From Methanocorpusculum sp. (GTDB lineage Archaea; Halobacteriota; Methanomicrobia; Methanomicrobiales; Methanocorpusculaceae): a stretch of 36,777 nt of DNA. Positions 1 through 8,721 of this stretch are shown one piece after another. The notes under the pieces were generated by a model that saw only the letters and a program-made list of their open reading frames with translations, made no database searches and was not told where the DNA came from. Where the stretch lies: NCBI GenBank assembly GCA_017399555.1, contig JAFQBW010000051.1, forward strand, positions 1 to 36,777. Reading direction: 5' to 3'. The stretch's first letter is position 1. Every line of letters starts with the position of its first letter. Made by a program: the position numbers and the translations under genes.

Positions 1-366
1 GCGGAGGCGACAGCAAAAAAGACGGACGCGCCGAGCCGAAGGCGAAGGAGCGGTCGGAAGCAGAACTCCGCAATCCGCGACAGCGGATGGAGGAGGGATG
101 CGGTTTTTTGCAGCCGAAGCGGATGCACGCCAAATCCCAAATCCTTCCTGACCTCCCCTGCCGTCTCGAGCCGCCGCGACAGCGAGCAGCGCGAGGCGCC
201 GTAAGGCGACTCAAGCGGTGAGCACGGCTCGAAGAGACGTGCGAACGGCTAGGCGGGGCAGTCGAATAAGACCAAAAGAGAATACCTCCTCTTCCTCCTT
301 ACACATCACCCGCCTACCCGCTACGCTGTCGCGGCGGGCTTAACGGCGGGACTCCCTCGCTGTCGC
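1..366. repeat. Cluster of small GC-rich hairpins with a GCGACAGC core
   Basis: No gene is supported in positions 1-607. The 8-mer GCGACAGC, or its reverse complement GCTGTCGC, occurs at 7-14, 77-84, 176-183, 325-332 and 359-366. In several copies the core is the tip of a hairpin with loop GACA (or TGTC): for example ATCCGC-GACA-GCGGAT at 73-88, and CCCGC-type arms around 318-338. The same core returns in the intergenic DNA near 25.0 kb and 26.8 kb. The flanking DNA is GC-rich and degenerate. The role is unknown; a REP-like palindromic repeat is the simplest reading. Confidence 0.6.
145..280 (+). repeat. Dispersed intergenic repeat, copy 1
   Basis: A GC-rich imperfect palindrome (CTCGAGCCG near 165-173 against CGGCTCGA near 224-232) that ends in GGGGCAGTCGAATAAGAC at 255-272. 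Nearly the same end occurs on the minus strand at 16664-16686, and a weaker one at 501-523. Boundaries are approximate because the inner part is poorly conserved. Confidence 0.5.
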
Positions 367-391
367 TTCGGGGAATCACAAAAACCCACAC

Positions 392-526
392 AACACCCAC
401 ACCCATCCCCGCCGCATAGCTCGCCAACGCTCAGAAGCGGGCAGGCGGAGTACGAGAGGCTCAATGAGACTCGAAGTTAAAGCACGACCAAAGGGCGTAC
501 GGAGCAGTAGAATCAGACAAAAGAAA
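392..526 (+). repeat. Dispersed intergenic repeat, degenerate copy 2
   Basis: Has the same outline as the copy at 145-280: a pyrimidine-rich start with CCCCGCCG, a GC-rich middle, and an end GGAGCAGTAGAATCAGAC at 501-518 that differs from copy 1 at a few positions. It is a head-to-tail neighbour of copy 1. Positions 527-607, just before the addB-like gene, show no further repeat; they probably hold its promoter, but no convincing TATA box stands out. Confidence 0.4.
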
Positions 527-607
527 CATTCAACAACCTCCTGTTGCCAGAACACAACAGAGACTATTTCCCCCGCAAACGCCCATTAGAAATATACGAA
601 CAGCTCC

Positions 608-3268
608 ATGAAACCCGCATCCTTAGAAACCGCCTGCAGTCTCTTCCTCGAACACGCAAAAACCAACCCGTTCGACACATGGCTCATCGTCGAAAATGAA
701 GACATCAAACGCCGTGCCTTCGAAATCATCCAGACCCCGGTACTCGAAACCCGCATCACCACCGTAAAAACCCTGGCGCATACCATCCTCACCGAAAAAA
801 ACTCAGGCATCCGCATCATCTCCCCCGAAGAACAGTACCTGCTCTTCTCAGCATATGGAAAAGAAATCTTTGGAAAAACCCTCGCAACCAAAACCTTAAC
901 CGAAAACCTCATCGACCTCTACATCACCCTGACGCTGAACAAAACCGCCTGTCCCACAGACACCGAAAAAGGAAAATATGCGGCAGAAGTATTCTCCCGC
1001 TACGCAGAATGGTGCCGGAAAAACCATGCGGCAGATGCCATATCCGCTATCTCCTATGCAGTCCCCTATGCAGAACAGATGCACCCTGCTTTTTGCATCT
1101 GCGCTAAACTGCAGAGCATCACCCCTCTTGCAGAAACCCTCCTTTCCGCATTTTCACCGGATGCTGTCCGCATCGAACCGGGAATGCCGGATATGACACT
1201 GCCGAAAACCGTACAGGAAATCTCCGCATACAAAAATCTCCGCGAAGAACTGGCACAGACCATGGAAAAAATCTGCCGGCTCGAAGAAAGCGGCATCTCC
1301 GGCTCCGACATCCTGCTTCTTGCCCCCTCTCTTCAAACACTTCTTCCGCTCCTGGAAGAAATCACCGCGGATTTTTACATCAATCAAAGCATACCGCTGA
1401 CCTTCAAAACATCCGAGCGGAAAAGCATCTTAAACCTCCCGCTGATTCGATCCGTCCTTGCCTTTGTCTCTGCAGCCAAAAACCCGCAGGAAACTGACCT
1501 CTCCCTCATTCTTGAATCCCCGCATTTCCGCTTCCGTCAAAGCAGAGTGCGTGCCGGACAGCTGAGAAAAGCCGTCAAAATGACCGGATGCACCAACTGG
1601 CGTTCCATAGAGAGCCTGCTTGCCCCCTCCAGAAAACACGACTGGCAGAAAAGCGAAGATGCAAAACTGCAGGCTGTACTCTGCGACATCTTAGACACCG
1701 CAGAATCCCGGCAGAAAACAGCCAAAACCCTGCGGGAGAGAATTGCCGCCCTTCGCGCTGACCTTTTGGATATCGGCTGGATGTATGCCCCGCTGACCGG
1801 AACTGAATCTGCCGCACGGACGGCATTTCTCCGCCTTCTGGAACGGCTTGAATCCGCAGGCACTGCGGATTTGCGCTGCAGTTTATCTGAATTCCGGACA
1901 ATCCTTGCCCGCGGCTGTAAAAAGAATGCCGGAATCCCCTATCCGGAAAACGAAACCGCATTCCGCCTTGGAAAAATCCGTTCCGCCGCCGGAACAAAAA
2001 CCCCGTATGTCTTCATCGTCGGTCTCACAGCCAAAAACATCCCGAACATCTCCGCAACCCTGCCGCTCTTAACCGTCCGGGAAACAAAAGCTCTCCTGCC
2101 GGACCGGTACAAAAAAGCCGCAGAAGATACTGCCTACTATCTCTCCGAAGCCCTGCACTCCGCATCAACTGCGCTTTACCTCTCCTATGCCGAATCAAAC
2201 GGCAGAAACAGCGAAAGCCCCTCCCCGTACCTCACGCGGTTTGCCGAACCGAAGCCTGCCAAACAGCTTGAACTTCTTCATGCAGTTTCCGGAAACCAGA
2301 AAAACGCAGGCCGCCTGATTGCGGAACAAAAGGAACTGCCGCCGGTATTCGGCATCCGCGACCTTGCAGATACCGCCGTCCGCATAAAAATCGAAAACTG
2401 CGACCGATATGCTCCTGGAGACTACACAGCATGCTTTGCAGGCGACTCCTTTGATGCTGAGTACGCACAGAAAGAGCATGTATCCCCGACCTTCCTTGAA
2501 AACTACGCACTCTGCCCCTTCTCCTGGTATCTGACGCATCACCTGCATCTTGAAAATCCGCAGGACTTCACGGCAGAACATATTCGCATCGGAACGGTCA
2601 TGCACGATGTTCTGGAACAATACTTCCGAAAACATCCCTGCATCACCGCAGATATGCGCGAGGACGCCTATACAGAAATCTCCTCTCTCCTCCGCGAGGA
2701 AATGGAAAAGACCGGAATTGATACCCCGTCCTGGAAAGCGAAGTATCTGCAGTACTGCGGATTCGAGATGCTTGAAAGTGCTCTGCAGAAAATAATCGAC
2801 ACAGAAATCCAGCTCGCCGAAGAAGGATTTTCCACCGGCCCTGAGTGGCTGGAGCGGGATGTCTCTGCTGTCTTTGACGGAATTACCGTCTCCGGCAGAG
2901 TGGACCGCGTGATTTTGCGGGGCAGTGAGTTCCGTGTTCTTGACTACAAGACCGGAAAGTCCAAGAACAAATCAGATGTGTCGAAGGGGTTGGTCTTACA
3001 GCTTCCGGCATACACAGAAGGAATTGCACAGGAAACCGCTTTAACTCCGCTTACCGGATACTACCTGCAGACATCCCCAACCCATGTCGGCGTGATAGAC
3101 CTTTTCCCGGCTGGTGCATATGTGATGATTACCGAGGCAAAGGAGAGAATTTCCGAAATTCTCGCATCGATTCGCTCCGGCGTCTGCGCAGCAAAGCCGG
3201 ACTGCGGCGTCAAATACTGTGCGTACCGTTCCATCTGCCGAAATGATGACGGAGGAGAAAATGACTGA
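608..3268 (+). CDS. AddB-like PD-(D/E)XK nuclease / inactivated helicase
   Basis: An 886-residue protein resembling AddB, the partner of AddA in helicase-nuclease complexes that resect double-strand DNA ends for recombination. The N-terminal two thirds has no visible Walker A motif, as expected for a non-motor helicase-like scaffold. The C-terminal RecB-type nuclease domain is clear: GTVMHDVLE, VSGRVDRV, the catalytic LDYKTGK (Asp near 779, Lys near 781) and LQLPAYTE. A Cys near 636 in ALCPF and three Cys near 866, 871 and 877 (C-x4-C-x5-C) fit the four ligands of the AddB-type Fe-S cluster. The stop overlaps the start of the helicase gene by 8 bp, so the two are translationally coupled. The family call is firm; strict orthology to bacterial AddB is not proven. 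Confidence 0.85.
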   Translation: MKPASLETACSLFLEHAKTNPFDTWLIVENEDIKRRAFEIIQTPVLETRITTVKTLAHTILTEKNSGIRIISPEEQYLLFSAYGKEIFGKTLATKTLTENLIDLYITLTLNKTACPTDTEKGKYAAEVFSRYAEWCRKNHAADAISAISYAVPYAEQMHPAFCICAKLQSITPLAETLLSAFSPDAVRIEPGMPDMTLPKTVQEISAYKNLREELAQTMEKICRLEESGISGSDILLLAPSLQTLLPLLEEITADFYINQSIPLTFKTSERKSILNLPLIRSVLAFVSAAKNPQETDLSLILESPHFRFRQSRVRAGQLRKAVKMTGCTNWRSIESLLAPSRKHDWQKSEDAKLQAVLCDILDTAESRQKTAKTLRERIAALRADLLDIGWMYAPLTGTESAARTAFLRLLERLESAGTADLRCSLSEFRTILARGCKKNAGIPYPENETAFRLGKIRSAAGTKTPYVFIVGLTAKNIPNISATLPLLTVRETKALLPDRYKKAAEDTAYYLSEALHSASTALYLSYAESNGRNSESPSPYLTRFAEPKPAKQLELLHAVSGNQKNAGRLIAEQKELPPVFGIRDLADTAVRIKIENCDRYAPGDYTACFAGDSFDAEYAQKEHVSPTFLENYALCPFSWYLTHHLHLENPQDFTAEHIRIGTVMHDVLEQYFRKHPCITADMREDAYTEISSLLREEMEKTGIDTPSWKAKYLQYCGFEMLESALQKIIDTEIQLAEEGFSTGPEWLERDVSAVFDGITVSGRVDRVILRGSEFRVLDYKTGKSKNKSDVSKGLVLQLPAYTEGIAQETALTPLTGYYLQTSPTHVGVIDLFPAGAYVMITEAKERISEILASIRSGVCAAKPDCGVKYCAYRSICRNDDGGEND

Positions 3269-6200
3269 ATATACCTACACGCCGGCACAGGAAAAAGCAC
3301 TGGAGAGAGGAAAAAGCATCTGTGTAACCGCAGGTGCCGGCACGGGAAAGACCTTCCTCTTAACTCAGAAATATCTCTCTCTTCTGGAATCAGGTGTTCT
3401 TCCGCGCGATATCGTGGCACTTACCTACACAGACAAGGCTGCCGCCGAGATGCAGACAAAGATTTCCCGCGAGCTCAAGAAGCAGGCAGAGACCAGGCCG
3501 GAACTGCGGGAAAGCTGGGAGACATTTTCGCAGGGAACAATCAGCACCTTCCACGGATTCTGTCTATCCATCCTCAAAGAGTTCGCCTATGAGGCAGGCG
3601 TTGACCCGGGTTTTTCCGTGATGGACGAGCTTGACAAAACCGAACTTGTCGAACGCACTATCACGGATGTTCTGGAACACCCGCCCGAAGAACTCTTCGA
3701 CACGGTTGTCAGAATATTTGCCTACACATCACCGGGAGATATTAAACAGATTATCCGTTCCCTTGCATCAGCTGATGCAGAGTGGTTCTCTGTCCTGCAA
3801 AATGATTCGGAGAGCATTCGCCTTGCATGGATTTCTGCATACCGGGAGTATATGGGCAGAAACAATGTGGATACCTCCCATCCGTTCTTCGCTCTTCTGG
3901 AAACAGCAGATGAAGCCGAGTATCTGCTGTATCTGAAAGACTGGTTCTTCACCGACCCGGTAAACTGCGGCCTGATAGAACGCCTGAATGCTGCAGATTC
4001 CCGCCTGCGCAATGCGTGGAGAGGGAAGTATCTCTTTTTCGTACAGGCTCTTTCCGCGGCGCAGACTCCGCAGGAAATCTATTCGGTCTGTGTTCATTCC
4101 CCAGATCTGACAGTGAAAAGTAAAAAGGACTTCCCGGTTTTCTCTAATGAGCCGGAGACCGTATCCTCCTTCCTGCAGATTTTCAAATCACTATCCTTCC
4201 TGCCGGGAAAAGAGAGCCGCGTGTTTACTCTCACCAGAGTTCTTCTTCTGGATTTTTACCGGACCGCAAAGTACTGTGCGGAAAAAATTGCCGGGGAGAA
4301 ACGGCGTGCCGGTGTTCTTGATTTCGACGATCTCATCGAACTGACAGACAGACTGCTGTCCGATGAACATCCGGAAATTCTGCAGACGGTGTCGCAGCGC
4401 TGTCGGTATGTTCTGGTGGATGAAGTGCAGGACAATGATCCAAAACTTATCCGGCTGGTGAAGAAACTCTGCGGAGACCCGAAGGAAAGTGACCGGCTCT
4501 TCATCGTCGGCGATGCCAAACAGTCGATTTACCTGTTCAGAAATGCGGATGTTGCGGGATTCATGGGACTGCAGGCGGAGTTTCCGGAAAAACCGGTTGC
4601 TCTTGACACCAGTTTCCGTTCCACGCCGGAGATTATCTGTTTCGTAAACGAACTCTTCTCCGGAGTTTTCCAGAATCAGAATAAACCCTGGGACCCCCCG
4701 TATGATGCAATACATGCCTCCCGCAAAGATGCCTGCGGCTCTGTGTCCTGTATTCAGCTTCCCTATGACGGAGATAAATCTGCACAGAAAATCCATGAGG
4801 CAGAAGCGCTTGCCTCGTGGATTTATGATGCGGTTGCTCTGCAGACACGGTCTGTCTATCAGGCAGACGGGACTCTTCGCCCTGCCCGGTTCTCGGACGT
4901 TGCTATTCTGATTGAAAGACGTACCCGCCTGCCGTATCTTCGCCCGGCTTTGGAAAAGTACGGCATTCCGTATGAGGAGGCGTCCGGGAAGGATTTCTAT
5001 GCAAAGCAGGAGACAGCAGACCTGCGCAATGTCTTATCGGCTGTTCTCTATCCGGAAGAGGATGTTTCGCTGTACGGGGCACTGCGTTCTCCGTACTTCT
5101 CGGTCTCTGATGCAGAGCTTGAATCTGCGGCACACAAAGAGTCCGGCACGCTCTCCTATCGTCTAAACAAATATGCCAAAGCCAATCCGGAGAGCAGAAT
5201 TGCCGCGGCTCTCCAGGACCTCAGACGCTGGAGAGAGTATGCAAGACATCTCTCTCCTTCAGCTGCTCTTCAGCGGATTTTACAGGAGTCAGAGATTTTC
5301 TCCCTCTATTCTTCTGTTTCCGGCGGAACACAGATGGAGGGAAATCTGATTAAACTGCAGGACATCCTGCGCAGCAGGTCTTCGGCAAAACCGTTTTCCC
5401 TGCAGGAGTTTGTCGCACTTCTGGATGTCAGCATGGAAGGGGATTTGCAGGAGGGAGACGGTGAGCCGGCAGACGACAGCGGAGACCGGGTAAAGATTAT
5501 GACGGTCCACTCCTCCAAAGGACTGGAGTATCCGATAGTATGCTGTGCCTATGCCGGATATTTCCGTGCCTCCCCTGCCACGCCTCTCGTATTCCACGAG
5601 AAACTCGGGTATGGAATCTCTGTCCGCCCGTATGACGGAGATTCGGTAAATATTCTCCGCACACTCATCAAGAACGAAACTGAGGATAAAGAAGGAGCGG
5701 AACGCAAACGCCTCTTCTATGTTGCCGCAACCCGTGCCCGGGATCATCTGGTTCTCTGCGGCTCGGAGGAGACAAAGGCCGGGTATTCCGAGAAGTCGTT
5801 TATGAAGATGTATCAGGATGCCAAATCCGGTCTGTCTCAGAACCCGGTTGTCTATTCCGGTGCACTCTGCGTTCCGGATGTGCCAATATCTCCTGCATCG
5901 TACACAGCAGGTGATGCGGTGTCCCATCCAATCCCGGCAGAGGATGATGAGCCTGCGGTTATTTCCCGGGATGCCGAGTATGCAATGCAGCGCGGAACGC
6001 TTCTGCACTCCGTTTTTGCCGGGGAGAGTTCCCATGCTGATTTTGCAGACATGTATGCGGAGTTCCTCTCCTGCCCGCTGATGGAAAATGTTGTGTTCGA
6101 ACGCTGTGAAATGCCGGTTGTCTGCGGAGGAGAGCGCCGGGTAATTGACCGGTTTGTCCGCTATGCCGACGGAACCTATGCGGTTATCGACTACAAAACA

Positions 6201-6362
6201 GGAAGTATTGCCTCGGCGAAAAGCAGCGGCCGCTTTGCAGAATATGAAAATCAGGTCAGAACCTATATGGAACTGATGCAGGAAATTGTCGGCTCTGCCG
6301 TTTCCGGCTGGCTGTATTTTGCCGATGAAAACCCTGATGCCCGGATTATCCGGATTCAGTAA
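3261..6362 (+). CDS. AddA-like UvrD-family helicase-nuclease
   Basis: A 1033-residue superfamily 1 helicase with a C-terminal nuclease. Visible motifs in order: Walker A GAGTGKT (25-31), DEXX-type VLVDEVQDND, VGDAKQSIYLFRNAD (III), DTSFRST (IV), MTVHSSKGLEYP (V), FYVAATRARDHLVL (VI). Near the C-terminus are RGTLLHSVF, RRVIDRF, IDYKTG (Asp 977, Lys 979) and ENQVRTY, all RecB-nuclease motifs. The start is placed at ATG 3261 because GGAGGA sits at 3251-3256 and the upstream ORF stops at 3268, giving an ATGACTGA overlap; an in-frame start at 3219 is possible but less likely. With the preceding gene it forms a two-nuclease AddAB-like pair, acting presumably at broken DNA ends. Its 3' end overlaps the convergent ACT-domain gene by 17 bp. 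Confidence 0.9.
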   Translation: MTEYTYTPAQEKALERGKSICVTAGAGTGKTFLLTQKYLSLLESGVLPRDIVALTYTDKAAAEMQTKISRELKKQAETRPELRESWETFSQGTISTFHGFCLSILKEFAYEAGVDPGFSVMDELDKTELVERTITDVLEHPPEELFDTVVRIFAYTSPGDIKQIIRSLASADAEWFSVLQNDSESIRLAWISAYREYMGRNNVDTSHPFFALLETADEAEYLLYLKDWFFTDPVNCGLIERLNAADSRLRNAWRGKYLFFVQALSAAQTPQEIYSVCVHSPDLTVKSKKDFPVFSNEPETVSSFLQIFKSLSFLPGKESRVFTLTRVLLLDFYRTAKYCAEKIAGEKRRAGVLDFDDLIELTDRLLSDEHPEILQTVSQRCRYVLVDEVQDNDPKLIRLVKKLCGDPKESDRLFIVGDAKQSIYLFRNADVAGFMGLQAEFPEKPVALDTSFRSTPEIICFVNELFSGVFQNQNKPWDPPYDAIHASRKDACGSVSCIQLPYDGDKSAQKIHEAEALASWIYDAVALQTRSVYQADGTLRPARFSDVAILIERRTRLPYLRPALEKYGIPYEEASGKDFYAKQETADLRNVLSAVLYPEEDVSLYGALRSPYFSVSDAELESAAHKESGTLSYRLNKYAKANPESRIAAALQDLRRWREYARHLSPSAALQRILQESEIFSLYSSVSGGTQMEGNLIKLQDILRSRSSAKPFSLQEFVALLDVSMEGDLQEGDGEPADDSGDRVKIMTVHSSKGLEYPIVCCAYAGYFRASPATPLVFHEKLGYGISVRPYDGDSVNILRTLIKNETEDKEGAERKRLFYVAATRARDHLVLCGSEETKAGYSEKSFMKMYQDAKSGLSQNPVVYSGALCVPDVPISPASYTAGDAVSHPIPAEDDEPAVISRDAEYAMQRGTLLHSVFAGESSHADFADMYAEFLSCPLMENVVFERCEMPVVCGGERRVIDRFVRYADGTYAVIDYKTGSIASAKSSGRFAEYENQVRTYMELMQEIVGSAVSGWLYFADENPDARIIRIQ

Positions 6363-6720
6363 TCCGGTGTCCGGCATTCAGCAGAGCCTCTTCGGCTTTT
6401 CCCTGCATTGCTTTTTTCACCAGAATATAGTCTGTGTTGTATGTGGATACTGCAAAGATGCTGACGCCGGCGTCTGCTAAAGTACGGGAAATATCTGCAA
6501 GGATTCCAACCAGGGAGAACTCCAGTGTTCCGCATATCCGGTATGCCGTCCAGCCGTCCTCGCGGGCTATCGTATTTTCCGGAACGCTTTCTGTTCTGCA
6601 GACCACAGAGAGTTCACTGTCCGTTTTTCCAATGAACAAAAACTCATCGTCAAACCGGATACCCGTCAGGTCCTCTGCCTGACAGACCGAGAACTCACAA
6701 GACAGCTTTTCCAGATGCAT
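6346..6720 (-). CDS. ACT-domain protein (small-ligand sensor-like)
   Basis: A 124-residue soluble protein that looks like two ACT-type modules and nothing else. The C-terminal half has the ACT signature LEFSLVGILADISRTLADAG followed by VSIFAVSTYNTDYILVK, the pattern of the CASTOR-like / ACT_7 family that binds amino acids or similar small effectors. No enzyme domain is attached, so it may act by binding another protein; the partner is unknown. Its tail overlaps the end of the AddA-like gene by 17 bp on the other strand. A weak TATA-like ATAT lies about 25 bp upstream on the minus strand. Confidence 0.7.
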   Translation of the reverse strand: MHLEKLSCEFSVCQAEDLTGIRFDDEFLFIGKTDSELSVVCRTESVPENTIAREDGWTAYRICGTLEFSLVGILADISRTLADAGVSIFAVSTYNTDYILVKKAMQGKAEEALLNAGHRITESG

Positions 6721-6813
6721 GATTCATTGTTTGTTCTGCGGTGATATGGGTGTTTCTGCGTGTCTCAACCACAAAGTTGTTTAATGTTCGATATCCTATA
6801 AAGAATACAATTT

Positions 6814-7491
6814 ATGCAGAGAACAAAACTCTCAGACAGGGAACTTCCCGAGTATACGAAGGGAGAGGAAATATTCAATATGGTGTCTCACATCGTAGGG
6901 GCAGCTCTTGGCGTTGTAGCGCTTGTCCTCTGTGTGGTCTTCTCTGCGATAAGCGGTTCTCCCTGGGCAGTTGTCAGCAGCTGTATCTACGGGGCATCCT
7001 TAATTCTTCTCTATACAATATCCAGCATTTATCATGGACTGCGCCGGTCAACCGGAAAAAAGGTGTTCCAGATTTTAGATCACTGTACCATCTACTTCCT
7101 GATTGCCGGCTCGTACATGCCGGTTGTTCTCTGCGCAATCCGTGAGGTGTCTCCGGTTCGCGCCTGGATTCTCTTCGGCATCATCTGGGGACTGGTAGCA
7201 CTTGCAACCACGCTTACGGCTGTTGATTTGAAGAAATATTCCAAGTTTTCGATGGCCTGCTACATCGGAATCGGCTGGAGCATTATCCTCGCCGTGGATA
7301 TCTTCTTAACTGCAGTTCCGCTTCCGGGAATCCTGCTGCTTCTTTTCGGCGGCATTGCCTATACGCTCGGAGCAGTGATTTACGGAATCGGCAAGAAGAC
7401 GCAGAAGCGCTACGTACACAGTATCTTCCACCTGTTTGTGATTCTCGGAAGCGTCCTGCAGTTCTTCTCGATTCTTCTCTATATCTTATAG
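6814..7491 (+). CDS. Hemolysin III / PAQR family membrane protein
   Basis: A 225-residue integral membrane protein with about seven hydrophobic segments. Family hallmarks are visible: EYTKGEEIFNMVSHIVGAAL at the N-terminus, SSIYHGL at the end of the second segment, LDHCTIYFLIAGSYMPV, and HSIFHLFVILGS near the C-terminus. The conserved Ser, Asp and His residues are those proposed to bind a metal in PAQR-type proteins. Bacterial relatives are linked to membrane-fluidity or lipid homeostasis; the archaeal role is not established. It appears to be transcribed alone: a TTTAAT element lies about 30 bp before the ATG, and CTATAAAG about 14 bp before it. Confidence 0.85.
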   Translation: MQRTKLSDRELPEYTKGEEIFNMVSHIVGAALGVVALVLCVVFSAISGSPWAVVSSCIYGASLILLYTISSIYHGLRRSTGKKVFQILDHCTIYFLIAGSYMPVVLCAIREVSPVRAWILFGIIWGLVALATTLTAVDLKKYSKFSMACYIGIGWSIILAVDIFLTAVPLPGILLLLFGGIAYTLGAVIYGIGKKTQKRYVHSIFHLFVILGSVLQFFSILLYIL

Positions 7492-7511
7492 GAACTTCCA
7501 GAAGTAACCTA

Positions 7512-7527
7512 CATATTGATATAAAAC
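7512..7527 (+). promoter_or_regulatory. TATA-like promoter element for the nucleotidyltransferase gene
   Basis: An A/T-rich stretch with ATATTGATATAAAA lies 15-29 bp before the ATG at 7541. This is compatible with a leaderless or very short-leader transcript. No strong ribosome binding site separates it from the start. Confidence 0.4.
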
Positions 7528-7540
7528 CTATGTATAAGGC

Positions 7541-8719
7541 ATGAAAGCCTGCATTATGTGCGGCGGAGAAGGCACGCGTCTTCGCCCGCTCACGTTTGAA
7601 CGCCCGAAACCGTGTATTCCGGTGGCAAATCAGCCGTCAATCGCCCACCTGGTAACACACCTTGCAGACCTCGGGTTTACTGATATTGTCATTACCATCG
7701 GATACTTAGGAGACGATATCCAGAAAGCCTTAGGCGACGGCTCACTTTATGGAGCAAACATTACGTATGTTTCCGAGGAAGTGAAGCTCGGTACTGCCGG
7801 CAGTGTGAAAAATGCCCAGAAGTACTTAGAAGATGCACCGTTTTTAGTTGTCGGCGGAGACCACATGACGGACTTAAACGTCCTCGAGTTCTACCGCGAC
7901 CACATGGCAAGCCCGGCAGTTACTTCAATCGGCTTAATCAGCATTGAAGACCCGCGTGAGTTTGGTATTGCAGAGATTGATGCAAACCTGCGTATCAGAA
8001 GATTCCGCGAAAAGCCTGCTCCGGGAGAGATTTTCTCCAACCTTGCAAGCACGGGAATCTATGTCTGCGACCCGATGATTTTCGACTACATCCCTGAAAA
8101 CACCAAGTTCGATTTCGCAAAGGATCTCTTCCCTCTGCTGATGGAACGCGGATTCCAGATTAACGGCTGGCTTGCCCGCGGAAACTGGACGGATGTCGGA
8201 AATCCGGCTATGCTTCGGGCAGCAGAAAAATGGAAGCTTCAGGAAAACACCGCAACCAGCATTGCAGGCTCATTAAATGTAAAGGATGCACACATCGCAG
8301 GCCCTGTCACCTTCGGTGACGGCATCACGCTTGGCGCAGGGTCCCGCGTGGTAGGTCCGGTTCTTGTTGGAAACGGCGTTACCATTGGCGAGAATGTTAT
8401 CATTGGCCCGTACACGAGTATCGGAGATAACTGTGTTATCAAGAGCGGGGCGAAGATCTTCTCCTCCTCCATTTACTCCGGTGTAGTTATCGGAAAGGAG
8501 ACCACCGTCTCCGGAAGTATCCTTGATATCAACACCACAATCGGCGATGACTGTTCCATTGAACACAACACCGTAATTGGTCCCCGTTGTGTTCTGCGTT
8601 CCGGAATCACCATTCATTCCGGCGTGCGCATCTGGCCGGATGTCATCGTGGAAGAAAACGCTGTCGTAAAGGAAAACATCCTAAACGACCGCTATGATAC
8701 AAAAGCTGACGGTTCATAA
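7541..8719 (+). CDS. NDP-sugar pyrophosphorylase (sugar-1-phosphate nucleotidyltransferase)
   Basis: A 392-residue enzyme that probably joins a sugar-1-phosphate to an NTP, giving an activated sugar for glycan or polysaccharide synthesis. The N-terminal Rossmann-like domain begins with GGEGTRLRPLTFERPKP, the nucleotide-binding signature, and has VVGGDHMTD as the likely metal/substrate loop. From about residue 245 the C-terminus is a left-handed beta-helix of hexapeptide repeats (IGENVIIGPYTSIGDN and similar). The archaeal family includes glucose-1-phosphate thymidylyl/uridylyl- and mannose-1-phosphate guanylyltransferases; sequence alone does not settle the substrate. The stop is 2 bp before the first symporter gene, so these genes are probably co-transcribed, which is an unusual pairing. 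Confidence 0.85.
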   Translation: MKACIMCGGEGTRLRPLTFERPKPCIPVANQPSIAHLVTHLADLGFTDIVITIGYLGDDIQKALGDGSLYGANITYVSEEVKLGTAGSVKNAQKYLEDAPFLVVGGDHMTDLNVLEFYRDHMASPAVTSIGLISIEDPREFGIAEIDANLRIRRFREKPAPGEIFSNLASTGIYVCDPMIFDYIPENTKFDFAKDLFPLLMERGFQINGWLARGNWTDVGNPAMLRAAEKWKLQENTATSIAGSLNVKDAHIAGPVTFGDGITLGAGSRVVGPVLVGNGVTIGENVIIGPYTSIGDNCVIKSGAKIFSSSIYSGVVIGKETTVSGSILDINTTIGDDCSIEHNTVIGPRCVLRSGITIHSGVRIWPDVIVEENAVVKENILNDRYDTKADGS

Positions 8720-8721
8720 AC

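Noticed and set aside
5289-6377. A 362-codon minus-strand ORF opposite the helicase gene
   Set aside because: It is antisense to conserved helicase motifs V and VI and the nuclease domain; its own translation is low in recognisable features.
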